The translations under genes were made by a program, and so were the position numbers. From contig NZ_SMMD01000891.1 of assembly GCF_009711475.1 (NCBI RefSeq), forward strand, positions 1-14,046: a stretch of 14,046 bases of DNA, given 5' to 3'. A model generated the notes under the pieces. That model did no database searches. It was not told the DNA's origin and worked only from the letters and a program-made list of their open reading frames with translations. The stretch is from Fulvivirga aurantia (GTDB lineage: Bacteria > Bacteroidota > Bacteroidia > Cytophagales > Cyclobacteriaceae). This document shows positions 1-6,643 of this stretch, piece by piece; positions within the stretch are counted from its first letter, which is position 1, and each line of letters starts with the position of its first letter.

Positions 1-11
1 TGTGTTTCTAA

Positions 12-659
12 TTAAGAATCAGTAGCAGGCTTTTCTGAAATTACACCTTCTAACACATCTTTGATAGGCACTCTGGTACCATCTTTATAAGGCACGATCC
101 AGGCGTCTTTAACACCCATTTCTCTTAAGTACTTTTTAAAAGTATCGGCTTCCCAGTAATCTCTGAACTGACCCAGTGTGATCTTCTGCATGTCATCAGC
201 AGTTTCCCCACCAAAATTAGGGTTGTTTTCGAAGTATTTAGAAAGGTCTTTATTTCTAAAAGCGCCTATTTGTACTTTAAATACTACACCGTCAACCATT
301 TCACCACCTGCCGACATTGCCGGGCTCTCGCTCTGAGTTTCTTTAGCTTTTCTGGCTTCGGCACGTGCCGCTGCCAAATCGCTTCTCAGCTTTGTAAGGT
401 CATCCTGCAACTCGCTTATCTTAGCATCTTTGTCACTTAGCCTCGACTGCATCGCATTGTTCTCACTCTTAAGGCTATTTACCTGTCCTTGCAAACTTTG
501 GTGCTCCTCCACAAGGTTCTTCAATGCCTCAGGATTCTTTTTATACTCCTTAGCTTTATTCTTCCATTCCTTTTGCTCATCCTTAGAAAGCTGAGCGAAC
601 GAAGTGGTAAAGAAAGCTCCTACCAAGACGAAGGTGAGTATTGCTGATAATTTTTTCAT
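12..659 (-). CDS. Secreted coiled-coil protein with SPOR-like C-terminal domain
   Basis: The 215-residue product starts with a classic signal peptide (charged KK, hydrophobic core, probable cleavage after SFA at residue 22), so it should be periplasmic. Residues about 25-108 are a charged, heptad-like helix rich in K, E, L and Q, predicted coiled coil. Residues about 124-191 run VVFKVQIGAF ... ITLGQF ... EADTFKKYLREMGVKDAWIVPYKDG, which resembles a SPOR fold (peptidoglycan-binding repeat with a conserved QIGAF start and a GxF middle strand). Similar Cytophagales proteins are often labelled ezrin/radixin/moesin family because of the coiled coil; that label has no functional meaning here. A role at the cell wall is inferred from the SPOR-like part. 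It lies 63 nt downstream of fumC on the same strand with no visible terminator between, so co-transcription is possible. No RBS is visible, as is usual in Bacteroidota. Confidence 0.8.
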   Translation of the reverse strand: MKKLSAILTFVLVGAFFTTSFAQLSKDEQKEWKNKAKEYKKNPEALKNLVEEHQSLQGQVNSLKSENNAMQSRLSDKDAKISELQDDLTKLRSDLAAARAEARKAKETQSESPAMSAGGEMVDGVVFKVQIGAFRNKDLSKYFENNPNFGGETADDMQKITLGQFRDYWEADTFKKYLREMGVKDAWIVPYKDGTRVPIKDVLEGVISEKPATDS

Positions 660-722
660 TTGATTTCTATTTGTCTAAAACTGTCGAAAATATACTCAAT
701 ATTATTAAATAATTAAAAATAA

Positions 723-2123
723 TTAGCTTTTGAGGCTGCCTACCATGTCTTCAGGCTTTACCCATTTAGCAAACTCCTCTTCTGTGAGAAAACCGGACTT
801 AACTGCCTCCTCTTTAAGTGTAGTGCCATTTTCATGTGCTGCTTTGGCAATCTTTGCTGCTTTTTCGTACCCAATGTGCGTATTTAGTGCTGTTACCAGC
901 ATCAAACTGTTGTTTAAGTGCTGCTCTATATTTTTCTCATTAGGCTCGATTCCTACCGCGCAATTATCGTTGAAAGAAACACATGCATCTCCTATCAATC
1001 TTGCAGACTGAAGAAAGTTAGCCGCCATCATTGGCTTAAATACATTAAGCTCGTAATGGCCCTGTGTACCACCTATTGTGATCGCCACATCATTACCCAT
1101 CACCTGAGCGCATACCATAGTAAGTGCTTCACATTGTGTTGGGTTTACCTTACCCGGCATAATAGAACTTCCCGGTTCATTGGCAGGAATGTTTATCTCC
1201 CCAATACCAGCTCGCGGACCAGAAGCCAACAACCTGATATCATTTCCAATTTTATTTAATGAAACGGCCAGTTGCTTCAAAGCGCCATGTGATTCTACGA
1301 TGGCATCATGAGCGGCCAATGCCTCAAATTTATTTTCTGCTGTCTTAAATGGTAGCTGCGCAAAATCTGCGATAAATTCCGCCACCGTTTCCGCATATCC
1401 TTCAGGCGTGTTGATACCTGTTCCTACCGCAGTACCTCCAAGTGCTAATTCACTCAGGTGGTCCAATGTATTTTCTAAAGCTTTAAGGCCATGGTCTAAT
1501 TGTGATACATAACCAGAAAACTCCTGACCCAATGTAAGCGGTGTGGCGTCCATCAAATGGGTTCGGCCTATTTTCACCACGTTCATATAGTCCTGAGACT
1601 TCTTGTGGAGCGTATCTCGTAATTTTTTTACACCAGGCATGGTAGTTTCTATCACCATTTTATAACAAGCGATATGCATACCTGTAGGAAATGTATCATT
1701 AGAAGACTGTGATTTATTCACATCATCATTCGGGTGAATGGTTCGATCGCCTTCTCCTAATTTATTACCAGCCAATACATGCGCACGGTTGGCGATTACT
1801 TCATTGGTATTCATATTAGACTGCGTACCACTACCAGTCTGCCAGATCACTAGAGGAAATTGATCATCATGCTTGCCTTCCAAGATCTCATCGCACGCTT
1901 TTCCTATTAAATCACGCTTTTCTTCACTAAGCACTCCCAATTTGTGGTTGGTATAAGCAGCTGCTTTCTTCAAGTAAGCAAAACCATAAACCACTTCCAG
2001 AGGCATTGAAGCTTCCGCTCCAATTTTAAAATTATTTCGTGACCTTTCGGTTTGGGCTCCCCAGTATTTATCTGCGGGTACTTTTACTTCGCCCATCGTA
2101 TCTTTTTCTATGCGATAGTCCAT
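723..2123 (-). CDS. fumC: Fumarate hydratase class II (fumarase C)
   Basis: This cytoplasmic tricarboxylic acid cycle enzyme interconverts fumarate and L-malate; class II fumarases are iron-independent homotetramers. Numbered from the chosen start (466 residues), it has the family blocks: [12 protein letters not shown] at 98-109, [11 protein letters not shown] at 137-147, [16 protein letters not shown] at 186-201 with the active-site His189, [12 protein letters not shown] at 229-240, and the lyase signature [11 protein letters not shown] at 318-328, whose flexible loop carries the catalytic serine. The open frame extends to 2249, but the extra 42 residues ([10 protein letters not shown]...) match nothing expected. 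Fumarases normally begin near [28 protein letters not shown], and a promoter-like element lies inside the extension. The ATG at 2123 gives the usual length of about 465 residues. The gene is divergent from the LiaF-like operon. Aspartase shares this fold, but the motif details and length favour fumarase. Confidence 0.96.
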   Translation of the reverse strand: MDYRIEKDTMGEVKVPADKYWGAQTERSRNNFKIGAEASMPLEVVYGFAYLKKAAAYTNHKLGVLSEEKRDLIGKACDEILEGKHDDQFPLVIWQTGSGTQSNMNTNEVIANRAHVLAGNKLGEGDRTIHPNDDVNKSQSSNDTFPTGMHIACYKMVIETTMPGVKKLRDTLHKKSQDYMNVVKIGRTHLMDATPLTLGQEFSGYVSQLDHGLKALENTLDHLSELALGGTAVGTGINTPEGYAETVAEFIADFAQLPFKTAENKFEALAAHDAIVESHGALKQLAVSLNKIGNDIRLLASGPRAGIGEINIPANEPGSSIMPGKVNPTQCEALTMVCAQVMGNDVAITIGGTQGHYELNVFKPMMAANFLQSARLIGDACVSFNDNCAVGIEPNEKNIEQHLNNSLMLVTALNTHIGYEKAAKIAKAAHENGTTLKEEAVKSGFLTEEEFAKWVKPEDMVGSLKS

Positions 2124-2162
2124 ATGTATTGTATGTGCTTTATTTTTATCTTTTTGCGCTAA

Positions 2163-2170
2163 CAAATTTA
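2163..2170 (-). promoter_or_regulatory. Putative fumC promoter, -7 element
   Basis: Read on the minus strand the site is TAAATTTG, a full match to the Bacteroidota -7 consensus TAnnTTTG. It would start transcription near 2159 and leave a leader of about 35 nt before the ATG at 2123. A good -33 TTG at the expected spacing is not seen, so the match rests on one element. It lies within the longer fumC frame and so argues against the 2249 start. Confidence 0.45.
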
Positions 2171-2242
2171 GAAAATAAAGGAAAAGAATCTTACAGAAAG
2201 CGCCATAAGTGTAGATACTTCGAAATCTTGGCGGTATTGTTT

Positions 2243-2278
2243 TCGGCATTTACCGATATCCTGTCGGCACTTACCGAT
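2243..2278 (+). promoter_or_regulatory. Direct repeat, candidate LytTR operator
   Basis: TCGGCATTTACCGAT (2243-2257) recurs as TCGGCACTTACCGAT (2264-2278): 14 of 15 bases are identical and the period is exactly 21 bp, two helical turns. LytTR response regulators are known to bind pairs of short direct repeats (about 9 bp with a 12-13 bp gap) on one helix face. The ACCGAT core is close to, but does not fully match, the published LytTR consensus. The pair ends 61 bp before the LiaF-like gene whose operon encodes a LytTR regulator, so autoregulation is inferred. A weak -7 candidate, TAAAATTG (2308-2315, one mismatch), would put the repeats just upstream of the promoter core. The repeats could instead serve the divergent fumC. 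Confidence 0.5.
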
Positions 2279-2339
2279 TTGTGTCAACGAAATATAGCCG
2301 TAACAGGTAAAATTGTATAGACATTAAAACAACAAAATC

Positions 2340-3047
2340 ATGAGTGGACAACAACAAACAGACAAAAGAGTATGGTTCGGTCTCATACTAGTAGTCATCG
2401 GAGGTTTTTGGTTATTAGATAACCTGGATATAATACCTTACTACATTCCACATTATTTAATCAGCTGGAAGACATTTCTAATTGTGCTAGGTGCTTACTT
2501 TATATTTGGGAAAAATAAACCCGAGCCCGGTATAATTATGGTAGGCATAGGCTCTATCTTTCTACTTCAGGATTTCGACCTTTTTAGAGTCAGGGATATC
2601 TGGCACATCTTCTGGCCTTTGGCTATCATCTTAGTTGGTATCTCCCTTATTGTGAGAAGAGGCGGTGGGTTTGGCAAAGGAGCCAGAGACGAAAAAAAAA
2701 ATAACATAGACTACCTTGATGATACTGCCATATTTGGTGGTGGTGAGCGAAAGATTGACTCACAGGAATTTAAGGGTGGAAAAATCACTGCAATATTTGG
2801 TGGCTCAGATATAGACTTCAGAAGTGCCAACTTAAGTGAAGGAGAAAATGTACTCGATATCTTTGTAATGTTTGGGGGTACAGACATCAAAGTTCCACCA
2901 GACTGGACAATAGAAGTAGATGTATTTGCACTCTTCGGTGGATTTAGCGACAACAGGTCATCTGCTTTGAAGGTAGTGCCAGACAAAACGAAAGTACTGA
3001 GAGTAAAAGGTTTTGTAATGTTTGGGGGTGGAGACATCAAGCTTTAA
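2340..3047 (+). CDS. LiaI/LiaF-like membrane protein with FGG beta-repeat domain
   Basis: The 235-residue protein matches the layout and length of LiaF-type envelope-stress proteins. Four hydrophobic segments lie at about 11-27, 45-57, 63-77 and 88-106, each preceded or followed by short acidic or proline turns (LLDNLDIIP, LLQDFDLF). A basic-glycine linker (RRGGGFGKGARDEKK, 106-120) leads to a soluble C-terminal domain with five FGG-type rungs: AIFGG at 130-134 and 151-155, VMFGG at 176-180, ALFGG at 197-201 and VMFGG at 226-230. This repeat pattern is typical of the LiaF C-terminal / DUF2154-like beta-helix. In Firmicutes LiaF restrains a sensor kinase until the envelope is damaged. Here the neighbours are a LytS-type kinase and a LytTR regulator, so a kinase-modulating role is inferred. 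It is the first gene of the operon; its stop is 3 nt before the kinase ATG, suggesting translational coupling. Confidence 0.8.
   Translation: MSGQQQTDKRVWFGLILVVIGGFWLLDNLDIIPYYIPHYLISWKTFLIVLGAYFIFGKNKPEPGIIMVGIGSIFLLQDFDLFRVRDIWHIFWPLAIILVGISLIVRRGGGFGKGARDEKKNNIDYLDDTAIFGGGERKIDSQEFKGGKITAIFGGSDIDFRSANLSEGENVLDIFVMFGGTDIKVPPDWTIEVDVFALFGGFSDNRSSALKVVPDKTKVLRVKGFVMFGGGDIKL
2862..3040 (+). repeat. Internal repeat within the LiaF-like gene
   Basis: An 18-nt stretch encoding FVMFGG plus one base is identical at 2862-2879 and 3012-3029. A further 9 identical bases follow three positions later in each copy (2882-2890 and 3032-3040). The two copies are exactly 150 nt (50 codons) apart and in frame. 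They encode rungs three and five of the C-terminal domain. Identity at silent positions points to a fairly recent internal duplication or gene conversion rather than only amino-acid constraint. Confidence 0.7.
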
Positions 3048-3050
3048 AAA

Positions 3051-4103
3051 ATGAAGCATCCGTTTAAAGGTCAGGGATTCATATATTATATATTGGCATG
3101 GGCGATAATCATTGTTGCCCATGCCATGGTTTTAAACCTTTCGTATCAGCTTCCTTTAAAAATTTCTATAAGTGATGCTGTTGTTTGTAACCTATTATTA
3201 GCCGGCCTGGGCTTTAGCTTATGGTGGGCGATACAGTACTTCAAACCTTCTAACCAAAGCGTGCTGAGTATGATGAGCACCTTTGCGGTAATAGTGGTTT
3301 TGGGTACATTTTCAGTCAGCTTTATTTGCGATACGCTTCTTTATCAAATTTATAGTGATCAAGCTCAGTACATGGCTTTCTCAGCCAATGTAAAACCCTG
3401 GAGACTTGTAACCAGTGGTCTTTATTTAAGCGTAATTATTCTTGTTTATTATTTGCTAAAAAACTCTTTTAGCCTTAGCGAAAAAGAAAAGCAAGAGGCC
3501 GAATTACAAACCATGCTGAAGCAAAGTGAGCTTGAAATGCTTAAGTTTCAGATTAACCCTCATTTTATATTCAATAGCCTCAATTCCATCAGCTCACTTA
3601 CCATCAGTGACCCTGACAATGCAAGGGAAATGGTGATTAAGCTATCTTCATTTTTGAGAGGATCACTAGGACAGGAAAATACCGAAACACACAGTTTGCA
3701 AGCAGAGCTCGAGCAAATGAACCTTTACCTGGATATTGAAAAGGTGCGCTTTGGAGATAGGCTAAAAGTAAATCAACAGATAGATAAAGAACTTCTATCC
3801 TTACAAGTGCCTAATATGATCTTGCAGCCTTTATATGAAAATGCTATCAAGTATGGTGTATATGAGCAATTGGATGCCGTAACTATAGATACTACTTGTA
3901 CATTAGAAAATTCTCGCCTGGTAATAAAAGTCTCTAACGACTATGACTCTAATGCGGCTGTACAAAAGGGAAAGGGTATTGGCCTTAAAAACGTGAGAAG
4001 CCGACTAGAAATCATTTATGGATTTCCCGACCTGGTGACTTTGGAACGTGGAAAAGATAAGTTTTGTGTTAAATTAGAAATTCCTCAGGGCATAACAATA
4101 TGA
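3051..4103 (+). CDS. LytS/YehU-type sensor histidine kinase
   Basis: This is the membrane sensor kinase of a LytTR-type two-component pair. The 350-residue protein has four predicted membrane helices (about 13-32, 43-63, 76-94, 118-137) and a short charged helix (141-165). The His_kinase (PF06580-type) motif LKFQINPHFIFNSLNSISSL spans 164-183, with phospho-acceptor His171. The ATPase domain follows: N-box LYENAIKYG at 261-269 with Asn264, and G-box GKGIGLKNVRSRLEIIYG at 307-324. In the N-box, Tyr268 replaces the His common in this family (NAIKHG). There is no large extracellular sensor domain, so it probably senses through its membrane helices or through a partner, plausibly the LiaF-like protein encoded 3 nt upstream. 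Its stop overlaps the next start as ATGA (4100-4103), a sign of coupled translation with the response regulator. Confidence 0.93.
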   Translation: MKHPFKGQGFIYYILAWAIIIVAHAMVLNLSYQLPLKISISDAVVCNLLLAGLGFSLWWAIQYFKPSNQSVLSMMSTFAVIVVLGTFSVSFICDTLLYQIYSDQAQYMAFSANVKPWRLVTSGLYLSVIILVYYLLKNSFSLSEKEKQEAELQTMLKQSELEMLKFQINPHFIFNSLNSISSLTISDPDNAREMVIKLSSFLRGSLGQENTETHSLQAELEQMNLYLDIEKVRFGDRLKVNQQIDKELLSLQVPNMILQPLYENAIKYGVYEQLDAVTIDTTCTLENSRLVIKVSNDYDSNAAVQKGKGIGLKNVRSRLEIIYGFPDLVTLERGKDKFCVKLEIPQGITI

Positions 4104-4843
4104 TCAAAACGGTAATAATAGATGACGAGAAACTGGCCAGAGATGTAATCAAGGCTTATCTTAAAAAAGAAAGTAACATAAATATTGTAGCTGAGTGTGC
4201 CAATGGTTTTGAAGGCATGAAAGCTATTCAGGAGCACGAGCCTGATCTCATCTTTCTGGACATTCAAATGCCTAAGCTCACGGGTTTTGAAATGCTGGAA
4301 GTACTGGAACATAAGCCCGTGATTATTTTTAGCACCGCTTATGATGAATATGCCATTAAAGCTTTTGAGCTGAATGCAGCTGATTATTTATTGAAACCAT
4401 ATTCCGAAAGCCGTTTTAAAGAAGCATTAAAGAAAGCGACTGCTAAAATAGAGCAAAGTGAGAGCGGTACTGCTATCGAGAAAATCATGCAAGACCACAA
4501 AGAACAGCAAGAGTCTTTGGATCGGGTGGTGATACGATCTGGAAGTAAAATTCTGATTATTTCTATCGATAAAATAGATTATTTTGAGGCTCAAGACGAT
4601 TACGTAGCCATACATAGCGAAGGCAACAAGTATCTTAAGCAGCTCACCATGAAATGGTTGACTTCGGTTTTGCCTGAAAACGAATTTGTGCGTGTCCACC
4701 GCTCCTTCATAGTGGCTGTGAGAATGATCGATAAATTAGAAGCTTACTCCAAAGACTCATTTATTGCCATTTTAAAAAATGGAGATAAGGTTTCTGTTAG
4801 CCGTTCCGGATACCAACAGCTCAAAACCGTTCTTAATTTTTAG
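4100..4843 (+). CDS. LytTR-family response regulator
   Basis: This cytoplasmic transcription factor is the cognate partner of the kinase it overlaps by 4 nt. The receiver domain (residues 1-120) has the acidic pair D8/D9, phospho-acceptor Asp54 in LIFLDIQMPKLTGFE, Thr79 in IFSTAYDEYAIKAF and Lys99 in YLLKPY, all conserved. A charged linker (about 113-142, EQQESLDR) joins a LytTR DNA-binding domain at about 143-246, recognised by YFEAQDDYVAIHSEGNKYL, the MKWLTSVLPENEFVRVHRSFIV block and the KVSVSRSGYQQLK end. Length (247) is normal for the AlgR/AgrA/LytR group. LytTR proteins bind paired direct repeats; the best candidate target here is the 21-bp-period repeat at 2243-2278 in front of its own operon. 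No intrinsic terminator with a U-tract directly follows the stop. Confidence 0.95.
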   Translation: MIKTVIIDDEKLARDVIKAYLKKESNINIVAECANGFEGMKAIQEHEPDLIFLDIQMPKLTGFEMLEVLEHKPVIIFSTAYDEYAIKAFELNAADYLLKPYSESRFKEALKKATAKIEQSESGTAIEKIMQDHKEQQESLDRVVIRSGSKILIISIDKIDYFEAQDDYVAIHSEGNKYLKQLTMKWLTSVLPENEFVRVHRSFIVAVRMIDKLEAYSKDSFIAILKNGDKVSVSRSGYQQLKTVLNF

Positions 4844-4862
4844 GTTACCGCAGATCAAATGG

Positions 4863-4981
4863 TAGGTTTAGGTAGGTGAGAAATCACTTGTAAATCCCCT
4901 TATTTTTTTCGAAATTATAAGAATAAAATACGCTGCATGCATAATAAAGCGTATTGTATTTAATTAATCAACCTAAACCTA
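4863..4981 (+). ncRNA. Possible structured leader of the subtilase mRNA
   Basis: Three helices can form together. The outer stem pairs TAGGTTTAGGT (4863-4873) with ACCTAAACCTA (4971-4981), 11 perfect pairs. Directly after its left arm lies AGGTGA-GAAA-TCACTT (4874-4889), a 6-pair stem with one G-U and a GAAA tetraloop. Between them AATACGCT (4927-4934) pairs perfectly with AGCGTATT (4948-4955) around a 13-nt loop. Together they make a three-way junction whose right arm ends 6 nt before the subtilase ATG (4988). I find no convincing promoter in the gap, so the element would be made by read-through from the upstream operon or from an unrecognised promoter. The right arm is part of a CCTAAA tandem, which weakens the case. 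The function is inferred and no known riboswitch family was recognised. Confidence 0.35.
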
Positions 4982-4987
4982 AACCAA

Positions 4988-6517
4988 ATGAAAAACCTCA
5001 GAATCCTTCTGATCCTGATGGCCTTTGTGCTATTCAGATGTTCGGAAGACACCACCATGGTTGCCCCTGAGCAACCCCAGGAAGACATCATTTCTAAAGC
5101 AGAAATCGACAACATCATCATCAACTCATTGCAGCAGAATGATGAGTTTAACTGGTCTGACGCTTCAGACAAAGTCATCTGGAGTGCGCTCATTCATGGC
5201 GACTCAATAATTACAGTGGGTTATCAGCCTGATGGATCCGGAGACATTAACTCCAGAATGGCTGAAATAGATGTGAATGAGCCTAATTGGCAAAAAGCAT
5301 CTGATCAGATAATTACCGATGCTGTGGAGTCAGTCAGACTTACAGATGAAGATGTAAGCCGGAATGAAATTGTCATTCGCTCTCATGAAGTACTACCTTT
5401 TGTGGAAATGAAAATCACTGATTTACAAACAGTGAAACAATTAAGATCAATGCCCAATGTACGTTACGCTGAGCCATTAGGCTATGAAGTAGACTTCAGC
5501 ACAGCCACCTCTACGGGTAGGGTGGAAAGCAGCAAAGGCTGTAGTAACTCATCAGACTTTGGTATCCCGAGTTCTGATTATACTAACATAGCTCCGGGAG
5601 CAAAGGCTTCTTGGCATTTGACTTCAAATAACATTACTAATGCCTGGAGCTCAAGCACAGGCGCTGGTATTACTGTAGGTGTAATTGATACAGGTCTTTC
5701 ACCAGATCAAGCTAAATTGAATAATGAGTTTAATTCTGGCTATTCGTCTGGCAGATATGTCAATAAATACGGTTTCTATGTAAGCTCGTGGTGGTGGTGG
5801 GCCAACCCAGACGGGCCAGATGATGACTGTGGACATGGTACCGCTATGGCAGGAGTCATAGCCGGCCCGCGTAGCAACAGTGGATCTTCTGTAGGTGTTG
5901 CCTATAACTCCAATCTTGTAGCTGTACGAGGTACAGGTGATGTAGTAATCAATGGTAGCAAAGAAAAAACAGGGGTGTCGGATGCGTTGGTATTTTTAGG
6001 CAACCGTAGCGATGTAAAAATCATCAGCATGTCGATAGGTGATGTTTTCTCTAACTCAAAAGTAGCTGATGCAGTAAGGTACGCTTACGGAAAAGGCAAA
6101 TTGATATTTGCTGCAGCCGGTACCTCAACCACATTTACCAATTGGTATGGAGTGATTTTCCCAGCTTCGATGAGTGAAACTGTTGCCGTCACGGGCATTA
6201 AGGAGAGTGGCTACCAGCGCTGTGATGTATGCCACTCAGGAAGCAAAGTTGATTTTACTGTTGTGATGGAAAGAACCGGAAGCAATAATCATCCGCTTAC
6301 ATTGTCGATGAGTGGCAACCAACCTAGCACTGTAGGTGGTTCTTCTGTGGCTACCGCTACGGCTGCAGGAATAGCAGCTTTGGTGTGGGCTAAAAACCCC
6401 AACATGAGCCGATCTGATGTGCTCAGTAAAATGACCAACACCGCGGACTTATATCCCAATAGAAGCTCCAGCTTTGGGTGGGGCACATTAAATGCTGCTG
6501 CGGCCGTAAATTATTAA
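4988..6517 (+). CDS. Subtilisin-like serine protease (S8), probable surface lipoprotein
   Basis: The 509-residue secreted protease has a hydrophobic signal (residues 4-16) ending FVLFRC. The acyl-acceptor Cys18 is preceded by Arg where Gly, Ala or Ser is usual. Cys18 is followed by SED, resembling the Ser-acidic export tag that sends Bacteroidota lipoproteins to the cell surface. Residues about 125-165 (EVLPFVEMKITDLQTVKQLR, then MPNVRYAEP) look like the end of an I9-type inhibitory propeptide. The catalytic domain holds Asp234 (VGVIDTGLS), His283 (CGHGTAMAGVIAG) and Ser453 (GSSVATATAAGIAALVWA). Departures from the family: the oxyanion-hole Asn of AAGN is Thr379 (AAAGTS), and the PH after GTSMAT is replaced by AT. 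Cysteines 185, 281, 412 and 415 could form disulfides. A strong terminator follows. The protease family is clear; activity and substrate are not. Confidence 0.9.
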   Translation: MKNLRILLILMAFVLFRCSEDTTMVAPEQPQEDIISKAEIDNIIINSLQQNDEFNWSDASDKVIWSALIHGDSIITVGYQPDGSGDINSRMAEIDVNEPNWQKASDQIITDAVESVRLTDEDVSRNEIVIRSHEVLPFVEMKITDLQTVKQLRSMPNVRYAEPLGYEVDFSTATSTGRVESSKGCSNSSDFGIPSSDYTNIAPGAKASWHLTSNNITNAWSSSTGAGITVGVIDTGLSPDQAKLNNEFNSGYSSGRYVNKYGFYVSSWWWWANPDGPDDDCGHGTAMAGVIAGPRSNSGSSVGVAYNSNLVAVRGTGDVVINGSKEKTGVSDALVFLGNRSDVKIISMSIGDVFSNSKVADAVRYAYGKGKLIFAAAGTSTTFTNWYGVIFPASMSETVAVTGIKESGYQRCDVCHSGSKVDFTVVMERTGSNNHPLTLSMSGNQPSTVGGSSVATATAAGIAALVWAKNPNMSRSDVLSKMTNTADLYPNRSSSFGWGTLNAAAAVNY

Positions 6518-6540
6518 CATTAAAAAACTAAACTGGTCTG

Positions 6541-6577
6541 AAGTCGTCTGGTCTGTGTGAGATCGGACGACTTTTTT
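6541..6577 (+). terminator. Intrinsic terminator of the subtilase gene
   Basis: AAGTCGTC (6541-6548) pairs perfectly with GACGACTT (6566-6573). Inside the loop a shorter GGTCT/AGATC pairing is possible. The stem is followed at once by TTTT (6574-6577). The hairpin starts 23 nt after the subtilase stop at 6517. The T-run is only on the plus-strand side, so it does not serve the lgt gene arriving from the right. Confidence 0.85.
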
Positions 6578-6585
6578 ATGACATT

Positions 6586-6603
6586 GAATTAGCTGGCTAA
6601 CTC
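6586..6603. repeat. Near-perfect palindrome between convergent genes
   Basis: GAATTAGC-TG-GCTAACTC is an 18-bp palindrome with one mismatch (G-U in RNA on one strand). The 2-nt centre is too tight for a good RNA hairpin and no T-run follows on the minus strand, so it is not a normal lgt terminator. It could be a protein-binding site or chance. Confidence 0.3.
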
Positions 6604-6643
6604 AAAGTCACTCAGCAAATTTTGTTGATGAGTCTTTATAACT

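Noticed and set aside
730-1259. Plus-strand open frames of 93 and 113 codons opposite fumC.
   Set aside because: They are shadows of the strongly conserved fumC coding strand with implausible composition.
2711-3040. Minus-strand 109-codon frame opposite the LiaF-like gene with PPNI repeats.
   Set aside because: The repeats are just the reverse complement of the FGG rung codons.
4841-4880. GGTTACCG and GGTAGGT strings reminiscent of the c-di-GMP-I (GEMM) riboswitch.
   Set aside because: The motifs are in the wrong order and the conserved GCAAAGCC-type blocks and pairing are missing. The resemblance is superficial.
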